Positions 16,303-24,439 of a DNA stretch of 64,000 nucleotides are shown one piece after another (positions within the stretch are counted from its first letter, which is position 1; every line of letters begins with the position of its first letter). Source of the stretch: Anaerotignum sp. MSJ-24 (GTDB lineage Bacteria > Bacillota > Clostridia > Lachnospirales > Anaerotignaceae); NCBI RefSeq assembly GCF_018918145.1, contig NZ_JAHLPX010000003.1, positions 62,001 through 126,000 of the forward strand. Direction: 5' to 3'. Both the position numbers and the translations under genes were made by a program. A model generated the notes under the pieces. That model was not told where the DNA came from, did not search any database, and saw only the letters and a program-made list of their open reading frames with translations.

Positions 16303-16683
16303 ATGGAAGAAAACAAATATGTCGGCAAAATTCAGGATTTGCCCGATGCAAAGGGAAACTTTATTAAGCATGCTACAAAGAAAATAGTTTTTGGCCCAAA
16401 GCATTTCAGTGACGAATTTGTTATGAGATGCTGGACTCTTGAACCGGGTGCAGGTGAAAAGGATCAGCACCAGCATAACTGGCCACATTGGTGTGTTATG
16501 TTAAGCGGTGAAGGCTTTTTTGTTATTGACGGAGTTGAATATCCCATAGAGCATGGCTCATGGATATATGTTCCCAATAAGGTTCCGCATAGATTTTATA
16601 ATTCTTCCGAAACCGAAAAGCTTGAGTTATTGTGTATTGTGCCGCCTAAGGGAGATATTGATCCTACGCTTATGGGCTGTTGA
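16303..16683 (+). CDS. Cupin-domain protein
   Basis: A 126-residue single cupin. Motif 1 carries metal ligands in DQHQHNWPHW (about residues 53-62) with the glutamate in SGEGFFV, and motif 2 is GSWIYVPNKVPHRF (about 83-96). The metal-bound pocket could bind or isomerise a sugar acid or act as a sensor. AAGGGGGAGA precedes the ATG. It lies 25 bases before the four-carbon acid sugar kinase gene, so a shared sugar-acid role is plausible but inferred. Confidence 0.8.
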   Translation: MEENKYVGKIQDLPDAKGNFIKHATKKIVFGPKHFSDEFVMRCWTLEPGAGEKDQHQHNWPHWCVMLSGEGFFVIDGVEYPIEHGSWIYVPNKVPHRFYNSSETEKLELLCIVPPKGDIDPTLMGC

Positions 16684-16708
16684 TTATTCAGAGGGGAGTG
16701 CATGAAGT

Positions 16709-17971
16709 ATGAACAGCATACTTTGGGGTTGTATTGCAGATGATTTTACGGGTGCTTCCGATGCCGCATCGTTTTTCAAAAAAGGCGGTTTAAAGACCGT
16801 TTTATACAATGGGATTCCCGAAGAGGGTGTTGTGCCTGATGAAGATACACAGGCTGTTGTTATTGCGACTAAAATACGAAGTATAGATAAAAATATAGCT
16901 GTTGAGGAGGCTCTTAAGGCATATGAATATCTTAAGAGCATAAATACAAAGCAGTTTTATTATAAATATTGTTCGACTTTTGATTCAACACCGGAGGGAA
17001 ATATCGGGCCAATCGCAGATGCACTTATGGACGCCGTCGGTGAAACGAAAACTATACTTTGTCCGGCACTTCCCGTAAATAAAAGAACGGTCGAAAGAGG
17101 AATACTTTATGTGGACGGAGTTCCTCTTGCTGAAACAAGTATGAGAAATCACCCGGTAAATCCTATGTGGGAAAGCGAAATTTCAGAGCTTATGAAGCCT
17201 CAGAGCCAATATCCCTGTATAAATGTGGATATTGAGGAAATGGAGGAAGAGGATGAAGAGGTCTGGAACAGACTGAACGCCTTTGAAGAACGGAAAGGAA
17301 AGTATTATATTATTCCGGATTATGTTGAGGATTTTGATGCGGAAAGAATAGTCGAGCTTTTCGGAAACCTTAAGCTGTTGACCGGTGGTTCGGGAATAAT
17401 AGAGGAGCTCGCAAAAAAATCTGCGGCTGATGAAAACACCGTTGATGAATACGAAGGTACACAAGGACAGGCTCTTATTATTGCCGGAAGCTGTTCAAAG
17501 GCGACGCTCGGACAGATAGAAAAATTTATAAATGACGGCGGAAAGACATTTAAAATAAATCCCATCAGAATGCTTTACGAAAAACAAAGGCTTTCTGACG
17601 TATGGAATTATGTTATAGGTAATGCCGAAAGTCCTGTTCTTGTATATAGCTCCGAAAATCCGGAGGACGTAAAATATAATCAGCGGCATGGAGCGGATAA
17701 AATATCGGCTTGCCTTGAACAGAATATGGCAGACCTTGCAAACCTTGCGGTCAGAAACGGCTATACAAGAATAATAGTTGCCGGCGGTGAAACCTCCGGT
17801 GCTGTCACACAAAAATTGGGCTTTAATGCTTATCTGATAGGTGAATCGGTTTCTCCGGGTGTTCCCGTTATGACGCCCGTTGAAAGACGGGATATAAGAA
17901 TTGTGCTTAAATCGGGAAACTTCGGCGATGAGGATTTCTTCGCAAAGGCACTTAAAGCTACAAAAAAGTGA
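16709..17971 (+). CDS. Four-carbon acid sugar kinase family protein (OtnK/DUF1537 type)
   Basis: A 420-residue kinase. The N-terminal substrate-binding domain has CIADDFTGASDAASFF (about residues 8-23); the C-terminal nucleotide-binding domain has GSCSKATLGQI (about 255-265) and GGETSGAVTQKLGF (about 355-368). Relatives phosphorylate 3-oxo-tetronate or four-carbon acids so that an aldolase can convert them to dihydroxyacetone phosphate. No aldolase or dehydrogenase partner is adjacent, so the substrate is open. It follows the cupin gene closely. Confidence 0.85.
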   Translation: MNSILWGCIADDFTGASDAASFFKKGGLKTVLYNGIPEEGVVPDEDTQAVVIATKIRSIDKNIAVEEALKAYEYLKSINTKQFYYKYCSTFDSTPEGNIGPIADALMDAVGETKTILCPALPVNKRTVERGILYVDGVPLAETSMRNHPVNPMWESEISELMKPQSQYPCINVDIEEMEEEDEEVWNRLNAFEERKGKYYIIPDYVEDFDAERIVELFGNLKLLTGGSGIIEELAKKSAADENTVDEYEGTQGQALIIAGSCSKATLGQIEKFINDGGKTFKINPIRMLYEKQRLSDVWNYVIGNAESPVLVYSSENPEDVKYNQRHGADKISACLEQNMADLANLAVRNGYTRIIVAGGETSGAVTQKLGFNAYLIGESVSPGVPVMTPVERRDIRIVLKSGNFGDEDFFAKALKATKK

Positions 17972-17978
17972 ATTTTAT

Positions 17979-18011
17979 GCACTCTGCTGTATTACGGTAG
18001 GGTGCTTTTTT
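17979..18011 (+). terminator. Terminator behind the kinase gene
   Basis: GCACTCT (17979-17985) pairs with AGGGTGC (17999-18005), followed by TTTTTT. Confidence 0.8.
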
Positions 18012-18014
18012 ACG

Positions 18015-18048
18015 CAAAAAATACGGACAAACCGATTAGTTTGTCCGT
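18015..18048 (-). terminator. Terminator behind the DAHP synthase gene
   Basis: On the minus strand ACGGACAAA and TTTGTCCGT (18023-18031 with 18040-18048) form a 9-bp stem followed by a TTTTTT-rich stretch. Confidence 0.85.
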
Positions 18049-18064
18049 AGTGTAAGCATTTTTA

Positions 18065-19093
18065 TCAGCAATGCTCGGCAATGTAATGGATAAGTTTTTC
18101 TGTGTCGTTCCAGCCAAGACATGCATCTGTTATTGATTTTCCGTAGATGTGGTTTTCGGGCTTGCAGTTGCCTTCTTCGATAAAGCTTTCGATCATTACA
18201 CCTTTTACAAGGTTCTTGATGTCGTTGTTCTGTGTTCTGTTATGAAGAATTTCAGCAACAATACGAGGCTGTTCATAGAACTTCTTGCCTGAATTTGAAT
18301 GGTTTGTATCACAGATTATAGCCGGATTTACAAGCTTTCTGTCATAGTATTCTTCGGCAAGTGTGATTAAGTCCTCATAATGATAGTTTGCATATGCCTT
18401 TCCATATTTGTCAACGGAACCTCTGACGATTGCATGGGCATAAGGATTTCCGCTTGTTGAAACCTCATGGTCACGATAGAGGAATACATGCTCATGGTGA
18501 GCCGCATGGATTGAGTTGAGCATTACGGAGAAGTCGCCGCTTGTAGGATTTTTCATGCCTACGGGCTGGTCGATGCCGCTGGCAACAAGTCTGTGCTGCT
18601 GGTTTTCAACCGAACGAGCGCCTACTGCGATATATCCGAGAACATCGCTGATATAAACAAGGTTTTCGGGATAAAGCATTTCATCGGCAGAAGTAAGATG
18701 TGATTCGGAAACGGCACGAATGTGCATTTTTCTTAAGGCAAGTACGCCTTCGTATATGTTTGTAGCCTTTTCGGGATCGGGCTGATGAAGCATGCCTTTA
18801 TAGCCGTCGCCTGTTGTTCTGGGTTTGTTTGTATATATACGAGGAATGATAAAAAGTTTTTCCTTAACATCCTCGTTTATTTTTGCGAGTCTTGAGATGT
18901 AATCGCATACTGCGTCTTCATCACTTGCTGAGCAGGGACCGACAATTACGATAAATTTGTCGCTTTTTCCTGCGAGAATTTCTTTAAGCTCAGCATCACG
19001 CTTTGTCCATACTCCCGCAAGATGTCTGGGGAAGGGGACGATGTCCTTCACTTCTTCGGGTGAGGGAATATTCTGTTCATTTACAAAGCTCAT
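18065..19093 (-). CDS. 3-deoxy-7-phosphoheptulonate (DAHP) synthase, AroG/F/H class
   Basis: A 342-residue enzyme joining phosphoenolpyruvate and erythrose 4-phosphate, the first step of the shikimate pathway. Family signatures are IVGPCSASDEDAV (about residues 50-62), PRIYTNKPRTTGDGYKG (about 84-100), GARSVENQQHR (about 158-168) and DTNHSNSGKK (about 265-274). The length fits the class I alpha type, usually feedback-inhibited. It has its own promoter (19156-19184) and a palindrome over the start of transcription. The chorismate synthase gene is at 50996. Confidence 0.93.
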   Translation of the reverse strand: MSFVNEQNIPSPEEVKDIVPFPRHLAGVWTKRDAELKEILAGKSDKFIVIVGPCSASDEDAVCDYISRLAKINEDVKEKLFIIPRIYTNKPRTTGDGYKGMLHQPDPEKATNIYEGVLALRKMHIRAVSESHLTSADEMLYPENLVYISDVLGYIAVGARSVENQQHRLVASGIDQPVGMKNPTSGDFSVMLNSIHAAHHEHVFLYRDHEVSTSGNPYAHAIVRGSVDKYGKAYANYHYEDLITLAEEYYDRKLVNPAIICDTNHSNSGKKFYEQPRIVAEILHNRTQNNDIKNLVKGVMIESFIEEGNCKPENHIYGKSITDACLGWNDTEKLIHYIAEHC

Positions 19094-19132
19094 TTTGCAG
19101 TGCTCCTTTCTTGCATTTATTATATAAAGTTG

Positions 19133-19150
19133 TTATGTAAAATTACATAA
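19133..19150. promoter_or_regulatory. Palindromic operator candidate in front of DAHP synthase
   Basis: TTATGTAAAATTACATAA has perfect 8-bp arms around a 2-bp centre. It covers the expected transcription start of the promoter at 19156-19184, a position suited to repression. The regulator is unknown. Confidence 0.6.
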
Positions 19151-19155
19151 AATTT

Positions 19156-19184
19156 AGTATACTATAACTGTTTTTTTAAATCAA
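19156..19184 (-). promoter_or_regulatory. Promoter of the DAHP synthase gene
   Basis: Minus-strand TTGATT (19179-19184) and TATACT (19156-19161) are 17 bases apart. Upstream, 19185-19360 is extremely AT-rich with no recognised gene. Confidence 0.7.
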
Positions 19185-19360
19185 TAAATTAGGTGAATTT
19201 TTATAACAATATATGTATATTAATACTTATTATAATAATTAATTATAATTATATATATACAACAAAATATATATTATAGCTATATAACCTTTTTTAAGTT
19301 AAAATAAATAGCGAAACTGCTTTAAAAGCGAATAATTTTTTAATTAAGAAAGGAAAAGTT

Positions 19361-20332
19361 ATGAAGAAATATTTATATATGCTTGCCGCCGGAGTGTTAG
19401 CCGTATCAATGCTTTCCGGCTGTTCGGCAGATAACAGCAAAAATAATGAACAGGTTGTGGAAGAAACAACGAAAACTGCAAGTGAGACCGGAGATGTTAC
19501 TTTTACTGATGCACTGGGACACAGTGTAACGGTGAACAATCCGAAGACAACCATTGCCTGTATGGGAAGCTTTGCGGAAACATGGCTTCTTGCCGGCGGT
19601 GAGCTTGCCGGAGTTACGGACGACGCTTATGATGAAAACAGAACTGATATACCAGACGGTATATCGAGCGTTGGAACACTTAACAGTCCATCGGCGGAAA
19701 CAATAATTTCAATGAATCCCGATTTTGTAATTCTTTCGGCCAATACAAAGGAACATGTTGAGCTTTACGATACACTTAATTCAGCCGGAATAAACACAGC
19801 GTATTTCAGTGTAAATACATTTGAGGATTACCTCGATATGCTTAACATTCTTACAACCATAACAGGAAGAGAAGACCTTTATGAAAAGAACGGCATTGAG
19901 GTGCAGAATAAAATAAATGAAGTTATAGAGTCCACAAAGGGAAAAGAATCACCCAAGGTGCTTTATATAAGAGCCTTTTCGACAGGAGCAAAGGCAAAGG
20001 ACAGTACAAGCATGACAGGAAAAATGCTTGCCGATCTCGGAGCAACCAATATTGCGGATTTACAGCCGTCTTTGCTTGAGGACTTAAGCATGGAAGAAAT
20101 AATAAAACAGGATCCGGATTTTATTTTTGTAACAACAATGGGCTCGTCGGAAGAGGCGGCTATTGAATATCTTAAAACAGAGGTGGAGTCAAATCCGGCG
20201 TGGAATGAGCTTTCAGCGGTTAAGAACGGAAGATATATAGTATTGGATAAGGCACTTTTCCATTACAAACCCAATGCGAGATGGGGTGAAAGCTATGAAA
20301 TACTCGCAGACTATCTCTACGGAGAAGAATAA
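19361..20332 (+). CDS. ABC importer substrate-binding lipoprotein (iron/cobalamin type)
   Basis: A 323-residue cluster A-II binding protein. A lipoprotein signal peptide ends at LSGC (Cys 21). The periplasmic-binding fold of the FepB/BtuF class follows, with CMGSFAETWLLAGGE near residue 68 and the long backbone helix. It should capture a ferric siderophore, haem or corrinoid and hand it to the permease encoded downstream, whose start overlaps this gene. No Fur-box palindrome is clear in the AT-rich upstream region. Ligand cannot be told from sequence alone. Confidence 0.85.
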   Translation: MKKYLYMLAAGVLAVSMLSGCSADNSKNNEQVVEETTKTASETGDVTFTDALGHSVTVNNPKTTIACMGSFAETWLLAGGELAGVTDDAYDENRTDIPDGISSVGTLNSPSAETIISMNPDFVILSANTKEHVELYDTLNSAGINTAYFSVNTFEDYLDMLNILTTITGREDLYEKNGIEVQNKINEVIESTKGKESPKVLYIRAFSTGAKAKDSTSMTGKMLADLGATNIADLQPSLLEDLSMEEIIKQDPDFIFVTTMGSSEEAAIEYLKTEVESNPAWNELSAVKNGRYIVLDKALFHYKPNARWGESYEILADYLYGEE

Positions 20333-21323
20333 AAAAGAGCTTATATTTATTACGATTTGCATTGTCGCTTTGATAATGTCGATTTTGCTCGGTGTATGCC
20401 TTGGTGCAACAAGGATACCGGTTTCAGATTTTTTCAAAGCATTGATCGATAATGATGACTCCACAAACAGCAGAATAATATATGCAGTTAGACTTCCGAG
20501 AGTAGTAGCATCGGTGCTTGCCGGAGCGGCATTGGCTGTTTCCGGTGTTGAAATACAATCTATATTGGAAAATCCACTTGCGGCACCGAGCATAATCGGA
20601 ATCAATTCGGGAGCAGGATTTTTTGCGGTGCTTGCCATGGCGTTGTTTCCCAACAAATTTTCGCTTATACCGACGGCAGCATTTATCGGAGCAATGTTGA
20701 CGGTCGGAGCAGTATACATAATAGCGAGAAAAAACGGAGCGTCTAAAATAACACTTGTGCTTGCGGGTATTGCTGTCGGAAATCTTCTCAATGCCGGAAT
20801 AAATACAATAACAACATTTTTTCCTGATGCACTTACGGCGTCCAACAGCTTTAAGGTCGGAAGTGTTGCCGGAATAACCTTCGGAAAGCTGACTCCGGCA
20901 TGGATTTATATATTGGTAGGAATTGCATTGGCTATTATTTTCAGCAATGAGCTGGATATACTTGCTCTCGGTGATAAAACAGCCAAAAGCCTTGGTATGA
21001 ATGTAAAGCTGATACGTTTTATTATGCTGATTACTGCGGCAATGCTTGCCGGAGCGGCAGTCAGCTTTTCCGGTCTGTTGAGCTTTGTTGGGCTTATTGT
21101 TCCGCATATTGTCCGTTTTTTTGTAAAAAGCGGAAGCAGAAGACTTATTACTGCATCAGCGTTTTTGGGAGGAGCATTTGTTACATTTTGCGATTTGCTT
21201 TCAAGAGTGCTGTTTGCACCCTATGAAATACAGCTTGGAATAGTTATTTCATATATAGGTGTGCCCTTTTTTATATATCTTATAATGAAAAAGAAAGGAG
21301 GTAAACATGGTGATAAGGCTTGA
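20295..21323 (+). CDS. FecCD-family ABC permease
   Basis: About 342 residues with around ten membrane helices. FecCD hallmarks are RLPRVVASVLAGAALAVSG (about residues 61-79), ENPLAAPSIIGINSGAGFF (about 88-106) and LLSFVGLIVPHIVRF (about 260-274), the last being the coupling helix to the ATPase. Starts at MKYSQTIS inside the end of the binding-protein gene (38-bp overlap), and overlaps the ATPase gene by 17 bp. Confidence 0.9.
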   Translation: MKYSQTISTEKNKKELIFITICIVALIMSILLGVCLGATRIPVSDFFKALIDNDDSTNSRIIYAVRLPRVVASVLAGAALAVSGVEIQSILENPLAAPSIIGINSGAGFFAVLAMALFPNKFSLIPTAAFIGAMLTVGAVYIIARKNGASKITLVLAGIAVGNLLNAGINTITTFFPDALTASNSFKVGSVAGITFGKLTPAWIYILVGIALAIIFSNELDILALGDKTAKSLGMNVKLIRFIMLITAAMLAGAAVSFSGLLSFVGLIVPHIVRFFVKSGSRRLITASAFLGGAFVTFCDLLSRVLFAPYEIQLGIVISYIGVPFFIYLIMKKKGGKHGDKA

Positions 21324-22065
21324 AAACCTATGTGGCGGTTATGGCAGAAAGCAGGTTTTGTTTGATATAAATGCGGAAATAAAAACAGGAGAGATAATTT
21401 CGATAGTCGGAGCAAATGGCTGTGGAAAATCAACATTGTTGGAAATAGCTTCTGGATTAATGAAGCCAATTAGCGGAAATGTCACCGTTGACGGTGAAGA
21501 TGTCCACAGTATGGAAGGAAAAAAGCGTGCAAAGCTTATATCGGTGCTTTCACAGCAGAAAAGTCCGGGAGTGCTCACCGTAAGAGCGTTGGTTTACCAC
21601 GGAAGATTTCCTTATCTCGGCTATCCGAGAAGATATACCGATGAAGACAGACAGATAGTTGAAGAGGCTATGCAGACTGCCGGAGTTTCGGAGTTTGCGG
21701 ACGAAAGTCTTTCGGAGCTTTCGGGCGGCCAACAGCAGAAAGCATATATAGCTATGCTCATTGCACAGAATACAAAAATTGTTTATATGGACGAGCCGGT
21801 CACCTTTTTGGACATAAATTATCAGCTTGAGCTTATGAATTTAATTAAAAGGATGCAGAAGAGCGGAAAAACTGTTATAATGGTTATACATGATCTTAAT
21901 CTGGCAATGACCTATTCCGACAGAATAATGGCTATGAAGGACGGAAGGCTTATCAGCATGGGTACGCCTAAGGAAATATATGAAAAAGGTGTGCTTGGCG
22001 AGCTGTTCGGAATAGAAACGCATTATTCGAAAAAGGAAAATCAATATTTTTTCAAAAAACTTTAA
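21307..22065 (+). CDS. ABC importer ATPase (FhuC/BtuD type)
   Basis: A 252-residue ATPase with Walker A GANGCGKST (about residues 36-44), signature LSGGQQQKA (about 137-145), Walker B IVYMDEPV and the H-loop in VIHDLN. It powers the importer formed with the two preceding gene products. AAAGGAGG precedes the ATG. Confidence 0.92.
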   Translation: MVIRLENLCGGYGRKQVLFDINAEIKTGEIISIVGANGCGKSTLLEIASGLMKPISGNVTVDGEDVHSMEGKKRAKLISVLSQQKSPGVLTVRALVYHGRFPYLGYPRRYTDEDRQIVEEAMQTAGVSEFADESLSELSGGQQQKAYIAMLIAQNTKIVYMDEPVTFLDINYQLELMNLIKRMQKSGKTVIMVIHDLNLAMTYSDRIMAMKDGRLISMGTPKEIYEKGVLGELFGIETHYSKKENQYFFKKL

Positions 22066-22078
22066 GGAGAGTAAGCTA

Positions 22079-22228
22079 ATGAAGCTTTTCAGCAATCTTG
22101 CGGTGTATACCGGAATAGGATTTCTTATGTCCTTTATTGTGAATAAAACGTATGTGTATCTTGTTGTTTCCGTAATTATGTTTATTATCGGAATAATCCT
22201 TGGTATAATAAATTCTAAGAGAAAATAA
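22079..22228 (+). CDS. Small membrane protein, 49 residues
   Basis: MKLFSNLAVYTGIGFLMSFI followed by a second hydrophobic helix (YLVVSVIMFIIGIILGII) and a basic end NSKRK. AAGGAG lies upstream. It starts 14 bases after the ATPase gene and is probably in the same transcript. Function unknown. Confidence 0.6.
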   Translation: MKLFSNLAVYTGIGFLMSFIVNKTYVYLVVSVIMFIIGIILGIINSKRK

Positions 22229-22240
22229 GGAGGTCTGCAT

Positions 22241-22588
22241 ATGAGCAAAAATATCCGTGTTAAACCGGGCAAAACGCAGTCGGCAATGGGTTTTGCGGTT
22301 GGAATTGTATTTTGTCTTATAGGCTTGTTTCTTGTAATTCCGCAGTTCGGTGCTTTTGGAATATTCTGGACGGCTATTGCCGTTGCTATAACGGTTACAA
22401 ACGGAATAAATACCTTTGGCAAAAAGGGTATAACAAGCTCGGAAATAATTATTGATGATGACAATGATTATACGGACAGCTCATCTCAGGAGATAAGACT
22501 TACTAAACTTAAAAATATGTACGATAAAGGTCTTATTACAGCCGAGGAATATGCAGAAAAGAAGAAGGAAATATTAAGCGAAATTTGA
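22241..22588 (+). CDS. SHOCT-domain membrane protein
   Basis: A 115-residue protein with two membrane helices (about residues 17-58), an acidic linker (IIIDDDNDY) and a C-terminal SHOCT motif, LKNMYDKGLITAEEYAEKKK (about 88-107), commonly found at the ends of small bacterial membrane proteins. AAGGAGG precedes the ATG. Function unknown; probable operon with the two small neighbours. Confidence 0.75.
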   Translation: MSKNIRVKPGKTQSAMGFAVGIVFCLIGLFLVIPQFGAFGIFWTAIAVAITVTNGINTFGKKGITSSEIIIDDDNDYTDSSSQEIRLTKLKNMYDKGLITAEEYAEKKKEILSEI

Positions 22589-22603
22589 TCGGAGGAATAA
22601 CCT

Positions 22604-22801
22604 ATGGGTTGGTGTATTGAATATCAGCAGGAATTTGACAAGCTTATGCACGACTGGCAGACAGAAATAAAAGATGAATTGAAAAAAGACGCACCGCAGT
22701 GGAACAGTACACTCGGAGTAGGTAAAAGTCCGACAGTGCTTATTAACGACAGCTACAAGATAAAGCTTGAAGAATTAAAAAAGAAATATGATATGAAATA
22801 A
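22604..22801 (+). CDS. Small hypothetical protein, 65 residues
   Basis: A hydrophilic, Trp/Lys/Asp-rich protein (MGWCIEYQQEFDKLMHDWQ at the start, a KKKYDMK end) with no recognised domain. GGAGG precedes the ATG and a terminator follows at once, so it closes the ABC importer/small-protein operon. Confidence 0.6.
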   Translation: MGWCIEYQQEFDKLMHDWQTEIKDELKKDAPQWNSTLGVGKSPTVLINDSYKIKLEELKKKYDMK

Positions 22802-22803
22802 AG

Positions 22804-22831
22804 AAAAAATGAGTCATTTGGCTCATTTTTT
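22804..22831. terminator. Bidirectional terminator between the small gene and spoVB
   Basis: AAAAAATGAG (22804-22813) pairs with CTCATTTTTT (22822-22831); T runs occur on both strands. Confidence 0.85.
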
Positions 22832-24343
22832 CTTATATATAAGTTCTTTCAGCTCGGTTATACTGATTATTCCCGAAAAAATAAGCAGAACGGTATACAT
22901 TATACAGAAAAGACATATGAACGGAATTATGCTTAAATCATCAAAACAGCTGTATATAAATCTTATTACCGGGAAGGAAAGAACCGCACAGGAGAGCGGA
23001 ATAAAAATGTCCTTTGGATAAAATACCAATGAAGGTATCTGCTTTTTGATTTCATGTATTCCCATAACAGTTGTTATAAGCATACCGACGGTCATTCCGA
23101 TTATAAAGGCGTCTATGCCATATATCGGCATAACAAAATATATGAATATCAGATTTATTACTGACGCTATTATGTTTGAAACAAATATAAAGCTGTGACA
23201 GCCAAGACCGTTTAATATTCCGGCAAGAGTTATATGTACATACATAAACGGACACATTATCGCAAGCCGTATAAGCAGCTTACCAAGTTCATTGTTTCCG
23301 TAAACAAGCATACATATTTTTTCAGGAAAAAGCATGAATACGGCAGTAAAGCCTATTGCCGCCGCTATGGTCAGCTTAAGGCTCTGCGATGTTACATATG
23401 CGGTATGACGGTTATGTCCTGCCGCCTGTCCGGCACTTATCTCGGGAATCAATGCGGCAGATACGGCAACAAGAAATGACGATGGAAGCTGTATAAGCGG
23501 AAGTGCCATACCTGTCAGATTTCCGAAGGCCTCCATTGCCTCGGTTGAGGACATACCGAAAAGCACAAGCTTTTGAGGTATAAGTATGTTTTCTGCGGCA
23601 GATAGTGCAGATGCGGTTATTCTTGAGCCGGAAAGCGGAAGAGCCATGGATATTATCATAAGTGCGGCTTTTCCGAAGGTTATGCTGTCGCCTTTTCTTA
23701 TTGTGCTGTACTTTGATGTCAGCTTATAGCAGACTGCCGTAAGTGCAAAGGAGAGAGCCTCTCCGGTGAGCACACCGATAACTGCGGCGGCACAGGCGTA
23801 TTCCAGGCCTTTGTTTATGAACATCGGAGCAAGTACTGTTATGCAGGAGATACGAACAGCCTGCTCAAATACCTGCGAAATTGCCGGATATATATGCTTT
23901 TGCAGACCGTAGAAATATCCACGCATACATGAACCGACAGCCATGAACGGAACGGCGAAGGCAAGTATTTGTATTGATATGACTGTTCTTGGTTCCTTCA
24001 TTATGTCTGCCGCTATTATGTCTGCTCCGAAAAACATTGCCGCCGATACGATAAGGCTTATGAAAATACAAATTACAACAGAGGTGCAGACGGTTTTGTT
24101 TATTCGGTTGACATAGTGCTTTGCATTTTCTGCCGCTGTTATTCTTGAAACGGCTGTAGAAAAACCGGAGCTTGTTATGCTCCAGCTAAGCAGATATATG
24201 GGCATGACAAGCTGATACAGTCCCATACCTTCAACACCGATTGCGTCAACCATGTATACTCTGTTGAAAAATCCCATTAAACGAGTTATAAGATTTGCGG
24301 CTGTCAGTATTGCCGCACCTTGTAATATGGATTTTTTGCTCAT
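22823..24343 (-). CDS. spoVB: Stage V sporulation protein B / MVF-family lipid flippase
   Basis: A 506-residue polytopic protein with about 14 membrane helices of the MurJ/polysaccharide-export superfamily. The opening ILQGAAILTAANLITRLMGFFNRVY and CMRGYFYGLQKHIYPAISQ are typical of SpoVB, needed for spore cortex synthesis, probably as a lipid II or wall-precursor flippase. Its end lies inside the shared terminator. Convergent to the small-protein operon. Confidence 0.88.
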   Translation of the reverse strand: MSKKSILQGAAILTAANLITRLMGFFNRVYMVDAIGVEGMGLYQLVMPIYLLSWSITSSGFSTAVSRITAAENAKHYVNRINKTVCTSVVICIFISLIVSAAMFFGADIIAADIMKEPRTVISIQILAFAVPFMAVGSCMRGYFYGLQKHIYPAISQVFEQAVRISCITVLAPMFINKGLEYACAAAVIGVLTGEALSFALTAVCYKLTSKYSTIRKGDSITFGKAALMIISMALPLSGSRITASALSAAENILIPQKLVLFGMSSTEAMEAFGNLTGMALPLIQLPSSFLVAVSAALIPEISAGQAAGHNRHTAYVTSQSLKLTIAAAIGFTAVFMLFPEKICMLVYGNNELGKLLIRLAIMCPFMYVHITLAGILNGLGCHSFIFVSNIIASVINLIFIYFVMPIYGIDAFIIGMTVGMLITTVMGIHEIKKQIPSLVFYPKDIFIPLSCAVLSFPVIRFIYSCFDDLSIIPFICLFCIMYTVLLIFSGIISITELKELIYKKK

Positions 24344-24366
24344 TAAAAAAGTAACTCCTAAAGGTG

Positions 24367-24394
24367 TTCATTATAAGTGTATTTATGGTATAAT
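24367..24394 (+). promoter_or_regulatory. Promoter of the uvrC operon
   Basis: TTCATT (24367-24372) and TATAAT (24389-24394) are 16 bases apart, 45 bases before uvrC. The -35 match is weak. Confidence 0.55.
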
Positions 24395-24439
24395 CAAAAG
24401 ATGTATAAATAAATTCAACACACAAATTAAGGTGGACAT

